Below, one piece after another: positions 14,786 to 22,176 of a stretch of DNA of 22,176 nucleotides. A program made the position numbers and the translations under genes. This stretch comes from CAYRJA01 sp964424455 (GTDB lineage: Bacteria; Bacteroidota; Bacteroidia; Chitinophagales; UBA10324): assembly GCA_964424455.1 (NCBI GenBank), contig CAYRJA010000046.1, forward strand, positions 1-22,176, written 5' to 3'. Positions within the stretch are counted from its first letter, which is position 1. Each line of letters begins with the position of its first letter. The notes beneath the pieces were generated by a model. The model was not told where the DNA came from. It worked only from the letters and a program-made list of their open reading frames with translations, and did no database searches.

Positions 14786-17050
14786 TTGAAAAGATTATCA
14801 GCCCATCCAAAGATAATTTTATCTGCTGTTACAGTTGCAATCCTTTTTTACTTTTTTGGAAATGTAATTGTTGACTCCAATGCCTTTTTGTTCAGCAGCG
14901 GAGGAGACGGCATAAAGAATTATTACACACCGGCATGGTTTGTAAAATATGACTCCGGTACCCGTTTTACAGGAATGAATTATCCGTACGGCGAACCGGT
15001 AACCTATACCGATAACCAGCCAATTGTTTCATGGGTACTGAAATTCATTTCACTGTATGTTACAGATATCTCCGGTCAAACGGTGGGCATCCTCAATCTG
15101 TTAATGATATTCAGCTTTGTTCCGACTGTTCTGTTCCTGTTTTTAATTATTGAACATTTTCATCTGCCTAAGTGGTATGCAATGATATGTTCGCTGCTTA
15201 TCGGATTTATGTCGCCACAGTTAGAAAGGTGGGGAGGACACTATGGTCTTGCCTATATGTATTTTATCCCGATGGTTTGGTGGGTGATGATTCAGTTTTA
15301 TAACCGGAAGAAAAATTTTATTTGGTGGATATTAAATATTGTAACTATCACACTGGCAGGGTTTATTCATCCGTATATGCTGATGATACTTTCGATTTTT
15401 GTTTTGTTGTATTCTTTCCTTTCGTACATCAGTAACTACTCAAAAAAATCCTTTAGAAGAAAAGAAATATTAGCAATAGTATCAGCTATTATTCCAATCA
15501 TTATTTTCTCAATGTATTCCAATCTTACAGATACTGTAACAGACAGGATAGAAACTCCATGGGGGTTCTTTATGTTTTACTCTACTTTCGAAAGCGTTTT
15601 TCTCCCTTGTCGAAACCCGTTATTTGAGCCAGTTATGCAACTCTTTCATATCAATTACAATTGGGAAGGGTTAGCTTATGTAGGTATTGCCGGATTCTTT
15701 GTTTTGATATTGTCTCTTGTAAGAATAGTCCGTTACGGTATAAAGAAAAAGTGGCATAAAATATTTTCGCCATCCATTCCAAGAGAATTGGTTATTGCTC
15801 TGTGGGCTGCCATTTTTATTTTGCTCTACTCTATGTGCTACCCTTTCAGATTTCATCTGGAATGGTTAGCAGATAAATTCTCATTCATCAAACAATTTCG
15901 TTCACTCGGAAGATTTGCATGGGTATTCTACTATGTTTTTACTGTTTATACTGTCTATTATATTTTTATAAACTTCAGGCGGCTGAGAATAAAAGGAAAA
16001 AAGGTAATGAGTGTTATGCTTGTTGCAGTACTTCTAAGTATCTGGATGTATGAAGCGGTTATTTTTGCGAAGGACAGAGTAAACAATCAAAACAATAAAA
16101 CAGCAGCAGTATTTTTTTCAAATAATGAATACTCCGAATGGCTTATACAAGCCGGTCATTCTCCGAATGAATTTCAGGCAATATTACCTCTTCCATTTTT
16201 TTGTGTAGGTACAGATAAAATTTTTTTTGATGATGCTGTCTCAGCAGAGGAGGCATTCAAATCATCATTAAACTTAGGATTGCCGATGGTGGCTTACAAA
16301 TCTGCACGCAGTTCTGTTTCACAGGCACTGAAAAATATTCAACTCTTTTCCGACTCTCTGATTGAAAAGGAAATAATTAAAGATTGTCCTAACCGGAAAC
16401 CATTCCTTGTGATAACTACAAAGGAACCTCTTTTACCGAATGAACAATTTATTGTAAAGAAATCTGAAAAGATTTTTGAGAACGACAGAATCTGTATGTA
16501 TCTACTTCCATTGGAAAACCTGAAACCAGATTATAAAAATGTTACAGCTTATAAAGAAAATCTTACAGCAAATTCTGATTTGTTAAATGATGAGGCAACT
16601 GAAAATCATTTTGAAAACGGGGATGGTAAATACGCCTTTGATGGGAAAAGAGGGTTGTACTTAGAAAAGGGCGAACTACCACTGTTTAAAGGAAAATTAA
16701 AAGCAAAGAGGGATTCTGTGAAATATGAATTTTCTGTTTGGGTAAAAGTATTTAGAGAATCAGAGAGTTCTCCGGGTTTGTGGTACAAACAATACGATAA
16801 CAACGGAAATCTAATTGAACAAAGAGATGTCTATTCTAACAATTACTATTTTGATGTGTTTGGAGGTTGGATAAAGATGCCTTATTCATTTACACTTTAT
16901 TCAAGAAACAACATTGTTGAATTTTATCTGAAAGGAACAATGATAGCTGCCGATGAAATGCTGATTCGTCCTGCAACAGTAAATGTTATCAGCAACGAGA
17001 AACCGGATGGAAGTTTCTTCTTTAATAATATTCCGGTGCCGGCGCAATAA
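14786..17050 (+). CDS. Large GT-C-like membrane protein
   Basis: A 754-residue protein with an N-terminal membrane anchor, then about ten further helices to about residue 430, and a long soluble C-terminal region. The first outer loop has GGDGIKNYYTPAWF with paired acidic and aromatic residues, the place where GT-C glycosyltransferases hold their catalytic acid, and later WGGHYGLAYMYFIPMVWW. I infer a lipid-phosphosugar-dependent glycosyltransferase or related exporter. Residues about 600-754 are rich in beta pattern and could be a carbohydrate-binding-like domain. The frame opens at 14729 without an ATG; a TTG at 14786, just before the first helix, is the best start. Five octamers lie inside, the densest of any gene here. 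Confidence 0.75.
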   Translation: MKRLSAHPKIILSAVTVAILFYFFGNVIVDSNAFLFSSGGDGIKNYYTPAWFVKYDSGTRFTGMNYPYGEPVTYTDNQPIVSWVLKFISLYVTDISGQTVGILNLLMIFSFVPTVLFLFLIIEHFHLPKWYAMICSLLIGFMSPQLERWGGHYGLAYMYFIPMVWWVMIQFYNRKKNFIWWILNIVTITLAGFIHPYMLMILSIFVLLYSFLSYISNYSKKSFRRKEILAIVSAIIPIIIFSMYSNLTDTVTDRIETPWGFFMFYSTFESVFLPCRNPLFEPVMQLFHINYNWEGLAYVGIAGFFVLILSLVRIVRYGIKKKWHKIFSPSIPRELVIALWAAIFILLYSMCYPFRFHLEWLADKFSFIKQFRSLGRFAWVFYYVFTVYTVYYIFINFRRLRIKGKKVMSVMLVAVLLSIWMYEAVIFAKDRVNNQNNKTAAVFFSNNEYSEWLIQAGHSPNEFQAILPLPFFCVGTDKIFFDDAVSAEEAFKSSLNLGLPMVAYKSARSSVSQALKNIQLFSDSLIEKEIIKDCPNRKPFLVITTKEPLLPNEQFIVKKSEKIFENDRICMYLLPLENLKPDYKNVTAYKENLTANSDLLNDEATENHFENGDGKYAFDGKRGLYLEKGELPLFKGKLKAKRDSVKYEFSVWVKVFRESESSPGLWYKQYDNNGNLIEQRDVYSNNYYFDVFGGWIKMPYSFTLYSRNNIVEFYLKGTMIAADEMLIRPATVNVISNEKPDGSFFFNNIPVPAQ

Positions 17051-17083
17051 TAAAACATCAGATTAGCATCTTTGGATTGCTCA

Positions 17084-17132
17084 GTCCCCGCGAAGTCTCT
17101 CGCAGAGGACTTTGCGGTGTTACAGTTGCAGA
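17084..17132 (+). repeat. 49-bp hairpin repeat, copy 2
   Basis: Matches the minus strand of 2898-2946 at 48 of 49 positions and lies in opposite orientation 14 kb away, between two convergent genes. Stem GCGAAGT-CTCT pairs with AGAG-(G)-ACTTTGC; the octamer TGTTACAG follows at 17118-17125. There is no T-run directly after the stem, so it is not an obvious intrinsic terminator. Confidence 0.8.
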
Positions 17133-17179
17133 ATTTTGGTCTTCTGCATATTCTACCTGAAGGGAAAATATTTTTTTTA

Positions 17180-18172
17180 TTATGGAGTTGCTGTAAAATT
17201 TCCAAATTCTATAGACAGTATCTTTAAATCCTGTTTCATAAGATTGATGTATGCTTCAATCTGGTCGTACATATCGGCTCTGTTTTTTAATTCTTCCGCC
17301 GAATACAGTCCTCCTTTTCCGAAATACAATTCTTCTGCTTTATCATTTCCTTTCTTATCGGGTTTTTCTACCTGACCAAAAGTAGTCCAGTTTTCAACCA
17401 ATAGTTCTCTTAACGATTCTTTTCTCTTTTCTTCATCTTTATAATTCAGATAGTACCAGATGGCAGGCGGCAAAGTAGAAGATGTTGGCGGTGCATTCCA
17501 GATTTCTCCCGGTGTGTTTCGCAGGTGAGTGAATAAAATTTTTTGTTTATTAACCAGCATTAAGACACCTAATGTTGCCTCTATCAAACTTGCACCTACA
17601 GCCACATAGCTTCCTGTGTTGCCTGCTGATTCAGTATTATTTAAAACTTCAGCAGCAATAGCGCCGGCAGCGCCGACTACGATAGAACTAATTACCAAAT
17701 TCTTTTCGCGCTCTTCAACTTTGCTTTTTAGATAGTTGGATATTTGGTCTGCCCGTTCTTCTTCACAGTCTAACTCGCTGGCTACCGACGAAATTTCAAG
17801 TGAAGAAGTATTTATTTTTTCTGTAATAGTCTGCCTGACTTTTAGAAGTTCTATCTCTATGTTGAGAGATGGTTGATTAATATACTCTGATTTAAGAACA
17901 GCATATTTTGTCAACAGGTTAAGAACTCCGATAGCATTTGCCACATTTAAAGATTCAAATGAAAAATGATTAGAAAGAGTAGTGTCTGTTTTCATTTTAT
18001 AAGCAGGCGATGGCATTTGTTCAACCGTGTAGTGATAATCTGTTTGATTGTAACAGTTGCTTTTATCAAAATCAGGGATGGAAGAAATGTTTTTTATACC
18101 CGAGCAAGAAGACAGGGAAAAAAATAGAATTATAAAAACAGGAAGGGCTATCTGTTTGTTTTGTGAACTCAT
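17180..18172 (-). CDS. Lipoprotein of unknown function
   Basis: A 330-residue protein with a lipoprotein signal: short start, hydrophobic stretch PVFIILFFSL and lipobox LSSC (C23), so it should be lipid-anchored in the envelope. The middle (about 105-155) is charged and probably helical or coiled-coil. A small-residue-rich segment at about 157-210 (VVGAAGAIAAEVL and VAVGASLIEATLGVLML) could form one or two helices in a membrane. The C-terminal part has a Trp-rich patch (GEIWNAPP, PPAIWYYLNYK). I recognise no family. It diverges from mfd across 120 bases. Confidence 0.75.
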   Translation of the reverse strand: MSSQNKQIALPVFIILFFSLSSCSGIKNISSIPDFDKSNCYNQTDYHYTVEQMPSPAYKMKTDTTLSNHFSFESLNVANAIGVLNLLTKYAVLKSEYINQPSLNIEIELLKVRQTITEKINTSSLEISSVASELDCEEERADQISNYLKSKVEEREKNLVISSIVVGAAGAIAAEVLNNTESAGNTGSYVAVGASLIEATLGVLMLVNKQKILFTHLRNTPGEIWNAPPTSSTLPPAIWYYLNYKDEEKRKESLRELLVENWTTFGQVEKPDKKGNDKAEELYFGKGGLYSAEELKNRADMYDQIEAYINLMKQDLKILSIEFGNFTATP

Positions 18173-18254
18173 CTTGAATTGTAAAGTTTGGTTACAGGTT
18201 AGTTGTATTACCGGCTTTAAAGTTCAGTATTTTTAAATAATCTGAAATCAGTTT

Positions 18255-18284
18255 TTTGTTCTTAATCAATCAACCCTACCTTTG
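18255..18284 (+). promoter_or_regulatory. mfd promoter
   Basis: TTTG (18255-18258), an 18-base spacer and TACCTTTG (18277-18284) form the best Bacteroidota-type promoter in the window. The mfd ATG is at 18293, only eight bases past the -7 box, so the message would have almost no leader. Confidence 0.65.
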
Positions 18285-18292
18285 CACCGCCA

Positions 18293-21200
18293 ATGGATTT
18301 GAAGAATATTCTTCAGCGCTTTGCTGAAGATGAACGAACAAAGAGATCTGCAGGAAAGATTAACGAAAACAGTACCGGCTATCTTCACCTGAGGGGATTG
18401 GTGGGTTCGTCCTCTGCATTTGCCGCCTCTGCCATTTGTAAAAATACCATTAGTCATCCTCACTTATTTATTCTGAACGATAAAGAGCAGGCAGCCTATT
18501 TTCAGAATGATTTACAAAATCTTGTTGAAAAAAAGGAAGTACTGTTCTTTCCTGATTCATTTAAGAAGCCCGGAAAGCTGCAGGAGCTGAGCAGCAACAA
18601 CACTTTATTGCGTACGGAAACTCTGAATCGCTTTGCCAACAGTCCGGCAAAGAATGAATGGGTGGTTACCTATCCGGAAGCGTTGTTTGAAAAAGTGGTG
18701 AACACGCAAGCGTTGAAAAAAAACACGCTGCTGATTCGCATCAATGAAAAACTGGATATTGATTTTGTAACAGAAGTCTTAATCAACTACGGTTTTGAGA
18801 GGACTGATTTTGTTTACGAACCAGGTCAGTTCAGTGTGCGTGGAGGAATAGTAGATGTGTTTTCTTTCGGAAACGATTTACCCTATCGTGTAGAATTATT
18901 CGGCGCTGAAGTAGAAAGTATCCGGATGTTTGACCCCGTTACACAACTGTCACAGCGGAAGATTTCGCAAATGACGGTTGTTCCGAATGTTCAGACTCAA
19001 TTCGGAAGTGATGAAAAAATTTCTCTTTTCGATTTTATTCCTGACAACACTGTTCTGTGGGTTAAAGATTTATCGTTCACTCTTGAACGGATGAGGCAGT
19101 GTTACGAGTTTGCGGAAGACTTGCTCGGTCAACTGAAACATTTAAGCAGCAACAGTGATGACGAAAACATTTATCTGAAACATGAGCCGCATGAATTATT
19201 TGAGAATGAAAAAGGATTAGCCAATGCTTTACAGAAGTTCTTTGTAATTCAGTTTGGAAAAAATAAATCTCCCGATATCGGTGATGACTCAGCTTCTCTG
19301 TCTGCTTTATACAAAGAGAAAGCAGAAATCATTGATTATAAAATTTCTCCTCAGCCGTCTTTCAACAAAAATTTCAATATGCTGATAGACACATGGAGAG
19401 TTTCACAGAAGAATGGTTCTATTAATTTTCTTTTCAGTGAGAACGCACGACAGATTGAACGCTTTGAACACATCTTTGAAGATTTGAATGCAGAAGTTGA
19501 ATTCTTTTCTGTTCCGATTTCTATATCAGAGGGTTTTGTGGAAGAAGATCTAAAGCTATGCTGTTACACCGACCACCAGATTTTTGAGCGTTATCATCGT
19601 TACCGGCTTCGTCAGGGTTTCTCAAAAAGCAAAGCTCTTTCTCTGAAAATGTTACAAGAGCTAAAGCCCGGTGATTATGTAACACACATTGATCACGGCG
19701 TAGGTGTTTACAGCGGATTGGAAAAAATAGAAGTGAACGGACAAACACAGGAAGCAATCCGTTTGATTTACAGAGATCATGATTTGCTTTATGTCAGCAT
19801 CAATTCACTTCACAAGATTTCAAAGTTTGTCGGCAAAGACGGTAAACCTCCGCATGTAAACAAACTTGGCAGTGATGCATGGGAAGCGTTAAAGCGCAAA
19901 ACCAAAAAGAAAGTAAAAGACATTGCCAAAGATTTGATTCAGTTGTATGCTAAACGAAAAGCACAACAGGGGTTCCTCTTTTCGCGCGACACCTACCTGC
20001 AGAATGAACTGGAAGCAAGTTTTATCTATGAAGATACACCCGACCAGTTGAAGGCAACCAACGATGTAAAAAAAGACATGGAAAAGCAGGTGCCGATGGA
20101 CAGATTGATTTGTGGTGATGTGGGCTTTGGAAAAACGGAAGTGGCTCTTCGCGCCGCATTCAAAGCTGTTACAGATGGGAAGCAGGTTGCTATTCTTGTT
20201 CCGACCACCATTCTGGCGCTGCAACACTGGAAAACTTTTAGCGAGCGGTTGAAAGATTTCCCTTGCACAGTAGATTATCTGAACCGGTTTAAAACATCTA
20301 AAGAGCAGAAAGAAACTTTACAAAAATTAGAAGAAGGGAAAATAGACATCATCGTAGGCACACATGCGCTGGCAGGGAAGAAAGTAAAGTTTAAAGACCT
20401 TGGCTTACTGATAATTGACGAAGAGCAGAAGTTTGGTGTTACAGCAAAAGAAAAAATCCGGCAACTGAAAACTTCGGTGGATACATTAACCCTTACTGCC
20501 ACACCTATTCCGCGAACGCTGCAATTCTCGTTGATGGGTGCAAGGGATTTAAGCATCATCAATACAGCTCCGCCTAATCGCCAGCCGATTGAAACAGAAC
20601 TGATGGTATTTGATACCAACAAGCTGAAAGAGATTATTGAGTTTGAAGTTTATCGCGGCGGACAGGTTTTTTTCATTCACAACCGTGTGAGAGATATTGC
20701 GGAAGTAACAACAATGATAAAAAATCTTTGCCCCGGCATAGATGTAGCCACAGCTCACGGACAAATGGATGGACCGTTACTGGAGCAAACCATGATTGAC
20801 TTTATTGAGCGAAAACATGAAGTGTTAGTCTGCACCAACATTGTAGAATCCGGATTAGATATTCCCAATGCCAATACAATCATTGTGAACGATGCACAGA
20901 GTTTCGGGTTAAGCGATTTGCATCAACTGCGCGGACGTGTAGGGCGCAGCAATAAAAAAGCATTCTGCTATCTTGTAACACCTCCATTCTCTTCACTCAC
21001 TCCCGAAGCAAAAAAGCGGCTTACTACTCTTGAAGAATTTTCTGAACTCGGCAGCGGATTTCAGATTGCCATGCGGGATTTGGATATACGCGGTTCGGGT
21101 GATATGCTCGGCGCTGAGCAAAGCGGATTTATTTCTGAAATAGGTTACGATACTTATCATAAGATTCTGGATGAAGCCATCCGCGAACTGAAAGAAACCG

Positions 21201-21718
21201 ATTTTAAAGAATTGTTTGCAGAGCAGTTGAAAGAAGAAAAGGAATTTGTCCGCGATGTTACCATTGAAACCGATGGTGAAATGTTCATACCGGATGAATA
21301 TGTACAAAGCCCTGCAGAGCGGTTGACACTTTATAAAGAGTTGAATGATTTGAAAGACGAATCAGAAATAGATTCATTCAGAAACAAGCTGATTGATCGC
21401 TTTGGCCCCATACCTGAAGAAATCAACGGGCTGTTCAACGGGCTTCGTTTGCGCAAACTGTCACAGCAGCTCGGCTTTGAAAGAGTGATTCAGAAACGGG
21501 GAGTGCTGAAATGTTTCTTCATAGAAAATCAGGATTCGCCGCTTTATCAGTCAGAAATTTTCAATCAAATCATTGCATACATCCAGCTTCATCCGAAAAG
21601 ATGTTCATTGAAGCAAACAGAAAAAAATTTAATTCTTACCATTCAGTCGGTTCATGTACTTGGCTCGGCAATAGATATATTAAAACAAATGACCGAGCGA
21701 AAAGAAGTAAGCGCATGA
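18293..21718 (+). CDS. mfd: Transcription-repair coupling factor
   Basis: Mfd pushes stalled RNA polymerase off damaged DNA and recruits UvrA. The 1141-residue protein is full length. In order: an N-terminal UvrB-like module (about 1-300); the CarD-like RNA polymerase-interacting domain starting near LKPGDYVTHIDHGVGVY (about 455-545); the RecG-like motor with Walker A GDVGFGKTE (K614), DEEQKFGV (D709-E711), TATPIPRTLQFSLMGARDLS and LHQLRGRVGRS; the TRG translocation motif around GSGFQIAMRDLDIRGSGDMLG; and the C-terminal regulatory domain. The start is set by the promoter just upstream and by the lack of another nearby Met. Its TGA overlaps the next ATG (ATGA, 21715-21718). Octamers at 20167-20174 and 20437-20444 fall in Val-Thr codons. 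Confidence 0.98.
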   Translation: MDLKNILQRFAEDERTKRSAGKINENSTGYLHLRGLVGSSSAFAASAICKNTISHPHLFILNDKEQAAYFQNDLQNLVEKKEVLFFPDSFKKPGKLQELSSNNTLLRTETLNRFANSPAKNEWVVTYPEALFEKVVNTQALKKNTLLIRINEKLDIDFVTEVLINYGFERTDFVYEPGQFSVRGGIVDVFSFGNDLPYRVELFGAEVESIRMFDPVTQLSQRKISQMTVVPNVQTQFGSDEKISLFDFIPDNTVLWVKDLSFTLERMRQCYEFAEDLLGQLKHLSSNSDDENIYLKHEPHELFENEKGLANALQKFFVIQFGKNKSPDIGDDSASLSALYKEKAEIIDYKISPQPSFNKNFNMLIDTWRVSQKNGSINFLFSENARQIERFEHIFEDLNAEVEFFSVPISISEGFVEEDLKLCCYTDHQIFERYHRYRLRQGFSKSKALSLKMLQELKPGDYVTHIDHGVGVYSGLEKIEVNGQTQEAIRLIYRDHDLLYVSINSLHKISKFVGKDGKPPHVNKLGSDAWEALKRKTKKKVKDIAKDLIQLYAKRKAQQGFLFSRDTYLQNELEASFIYEDTPDQLKATNDVKKDMEKQVPMDRLICGDVGFGKTEVALRAAFKAVTDGKQVAILVPTTILALQHWKTFSERLKDFPCTVDYLNRFKTSKEQKETLQKLEEGKIDIIVGTHALAGKKVKFKDLGLLIIDEEQKFGVTAKEKIRQLKTSVDTLTLTATPIPRTLQFSLMGARDLSIINTAPPNRQPIETELMVFDTNKLKEIIEFEVYRGGQVFFIHNRVRDIAEVTTMIKNLCPGIDVATAHGQMDGPLLEQTMIDFIERKHEVLVCTNIVESGLDIPNANTIIVNDAQSFGLSDLHQLRGRVGRSNKKAFCYLVTPPFSSLTPEAKKRLTTLEEFSELGSGFQIAMRDLDIRGSGDMLGAEQSGFISEIGYDTYHKILDEAIRELKETDFKELFAEQLKEEKEFVRDVTIETDGEMFIPDEYVQSPAERLTLYKELNDLKDESEIDSFRNKLIDRFGPIPEEINGLFNGLRLRKLSQQLGFERVIQKRGVLKCFFIENQDSPLYQSEIFNQIIAYIQLHPKRCSLKQTEKNLILTIQSVHVLGSAIDILKQMTERKEVSA

Positions 21719-22158
21719 AAATTAAAATTCTGATTTCAGTTATATTATTTTGTTTGTCCGGAGAAGCATGGAGTAATTCAATTGACACTTTAAGCAATAC
21801 AGAAGAGAAACATCATCACCATGACAATCATAAAAATGAAATTGGAATAGCCAATTCGCCGGTATTCTTTACCAACTCAAAGAAGATTAGCTATGGGCTT
21901 CACATCCACTACATCCGGAATATTAAAGAATCCAATTTCGGAATTGGTGCGGGCTATGAAAAAATTTTCAATAAACAAGGGCATAATATGTTTGGAGTGG
22001 TTGTCAGCTACGCTCCTATTGATAAACTTAGTCTTATTGTTTCACCCGGAGTTACTTTCGAACACGAACATTCCAACAGTCCGAGTTTTGCTCTGCACTT
22101 AGAAACCTCTTATGAATTTGAAGTGGTGTTGTTGCATGAATCAAAAATAGGGGAATAA
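21715..22158 (+). CDS. Small exported His-rich protein, possibly barrel-like
   Basis: A 147-residue protein starting at the ATG that overlaps the mfd stop by four bases. It has a signal peptide (MKIKILISVILFCLSGEAWS), then a His-rich segment (EEKHHHHDNHKNEIGIANSP) and alternating strands typical of a small outer-membrane or periplasmic beta protein (GIGAGYEKIF, FGVVVSYAPID, LSLIVSPGVTF, FALHLETSYEFEV). The pattern stops abruptly at HESKIGE and TAA, without the aromatic C-terminal strand expected of a barrel, so the end may be truncated or frameshifted; the window ends 18 bases later. The His cluster suggests metal binding, by inference. Coupling to mfd may only be positional. Confidence 0.65.
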   Translation: MKIKILISVILFCLSGEAWSNSIDTLSNTEEKHHHHDNHKNEIGIANSPVFFTNSKKISYGLHIHYIRNIKESNFGIGAGYEKIFNKQGHNMFGVVVSYAPIDKLSLIVSPGVTFEHEHSNSPSFALHLETSYEFEVVLLHESKIGE

Positions 22159-22176
22159 GTTTTATTACCGTTTGAG

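Larger units (their letters stand above)
584..20444. repeat. Dispersed octamer TGTTACAG, 24 copies
   Basis: Plus-strand copies start at 584, 7000, 11440, 11716, 13213, 14333, 14691, 14827, 15058, 16540, 17118, 20167 and 20437. Reverse copies (CTGTAACA) start at 1552, 2408, 2651, 2905, 3388, 3738, 4401, 5035, 8432, 10615 and 15534. Nine are the near-palindrome CTGTWACAG. About 0.7 would be expected by chance on both strands. Five are between genes, in about a tenth of the sequence. Flanking bases show no longer consensus. Confidence 0.85.

Noticed and set aside
17084..17132. Hairpin repeat as a bidirectional terminator between the convergent genes
   Set aside because: The stem is not followed by a T-run in either direction, and the other copy lies inside the trp operon, where a terminator would be harmful.
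21511..21714. Upstream extension of the last gene into mfd
   Set aside because: The extension overlaps the mfd coding end in another frame; the ATG at 21715 is followed by a good signal peptide and overlaps the mfd stop as ATGA.

Overview
The window looks like a chromosomal segment of a Bacteroidota bacterium. I base this on TAnnTTTG-type -7 boxes (6068-6075, 8040-8047, 8238-8245, 18277-18284), the lack of clear Shine-Dalgarno sequences, the KHGNYGVSS form of TrpD, and the mix of surface-glycan genes and small membrane proteins. Base composition is roughly 40% GC by eye. No rRNA, tRNA, CRISPR array or complete insertion sequence was seen.

Layout. 1-391: non-coding, with a hairpin and a degenerate dispersed repeat. 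392-4384 (minus strand): tryptophan operon trpE-trpG-trpD-trpC. 4385-4554: a complete trp attenuator, with a promoter, a leader peptide with two adjacent Trp codons, an antiterminator and an intrinsic terminator ending just before trpE. 4657-6045 (minus): a PLP-dependent beta-eliminating lyase whose active-site residues match tyrosine phenol-lyase rather than tryptophanase. 6283-8016 (minus): a HindIII-like type II restriction-modification pair bounded by short inverted repeats. 8269-11250 (plus): guaB, pheS and a small membrane protein. 11254-17050: two polytopic membrane proteins (GT-C-like) around a FAD oxidoreductase, probably surface-glycan or glycolipid work. 17180-18172 (minus): a lipoprotein. 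18293-22158 (plus): mfd and a small exported His-rich protein.

Four things stand out. (1) The octamer TGTTACAG occurs 24 times on either strand, where under one is expected by chance, in all reading frames and between genes; it also forms the tip of the trp terminator. This resembles a DNA-uptake-type or highly iterated word that I do not know from this phylum. (2) The trp leader can be read in full, including the two mutually exclusive RNA structures. (3) The start of trpG is duplicated (exact 34-bp direct repeat) around a 207-bp insert carrying two dispersed repeats, one of which recurs near 17.1 kb; the insert breaks what was a tight trpE-trpG junction. (4) The endonuclease shares the HindIII active-site block, and I find no AAGCTT site in the window.

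How the genes work together: TrpE/TrpG make anthranilate and TrpD/TrpC carry it to indole-glycerol phosphate; trpF, trpB and trpA are not in the window. Read-through from the lyase gene would enter the trp leader and meet the same attenuator. The remaining genes are housekeeping (GMP synthesis, Phe-tRNA charging, transcription-coupled repair) mixed with envelope functions.
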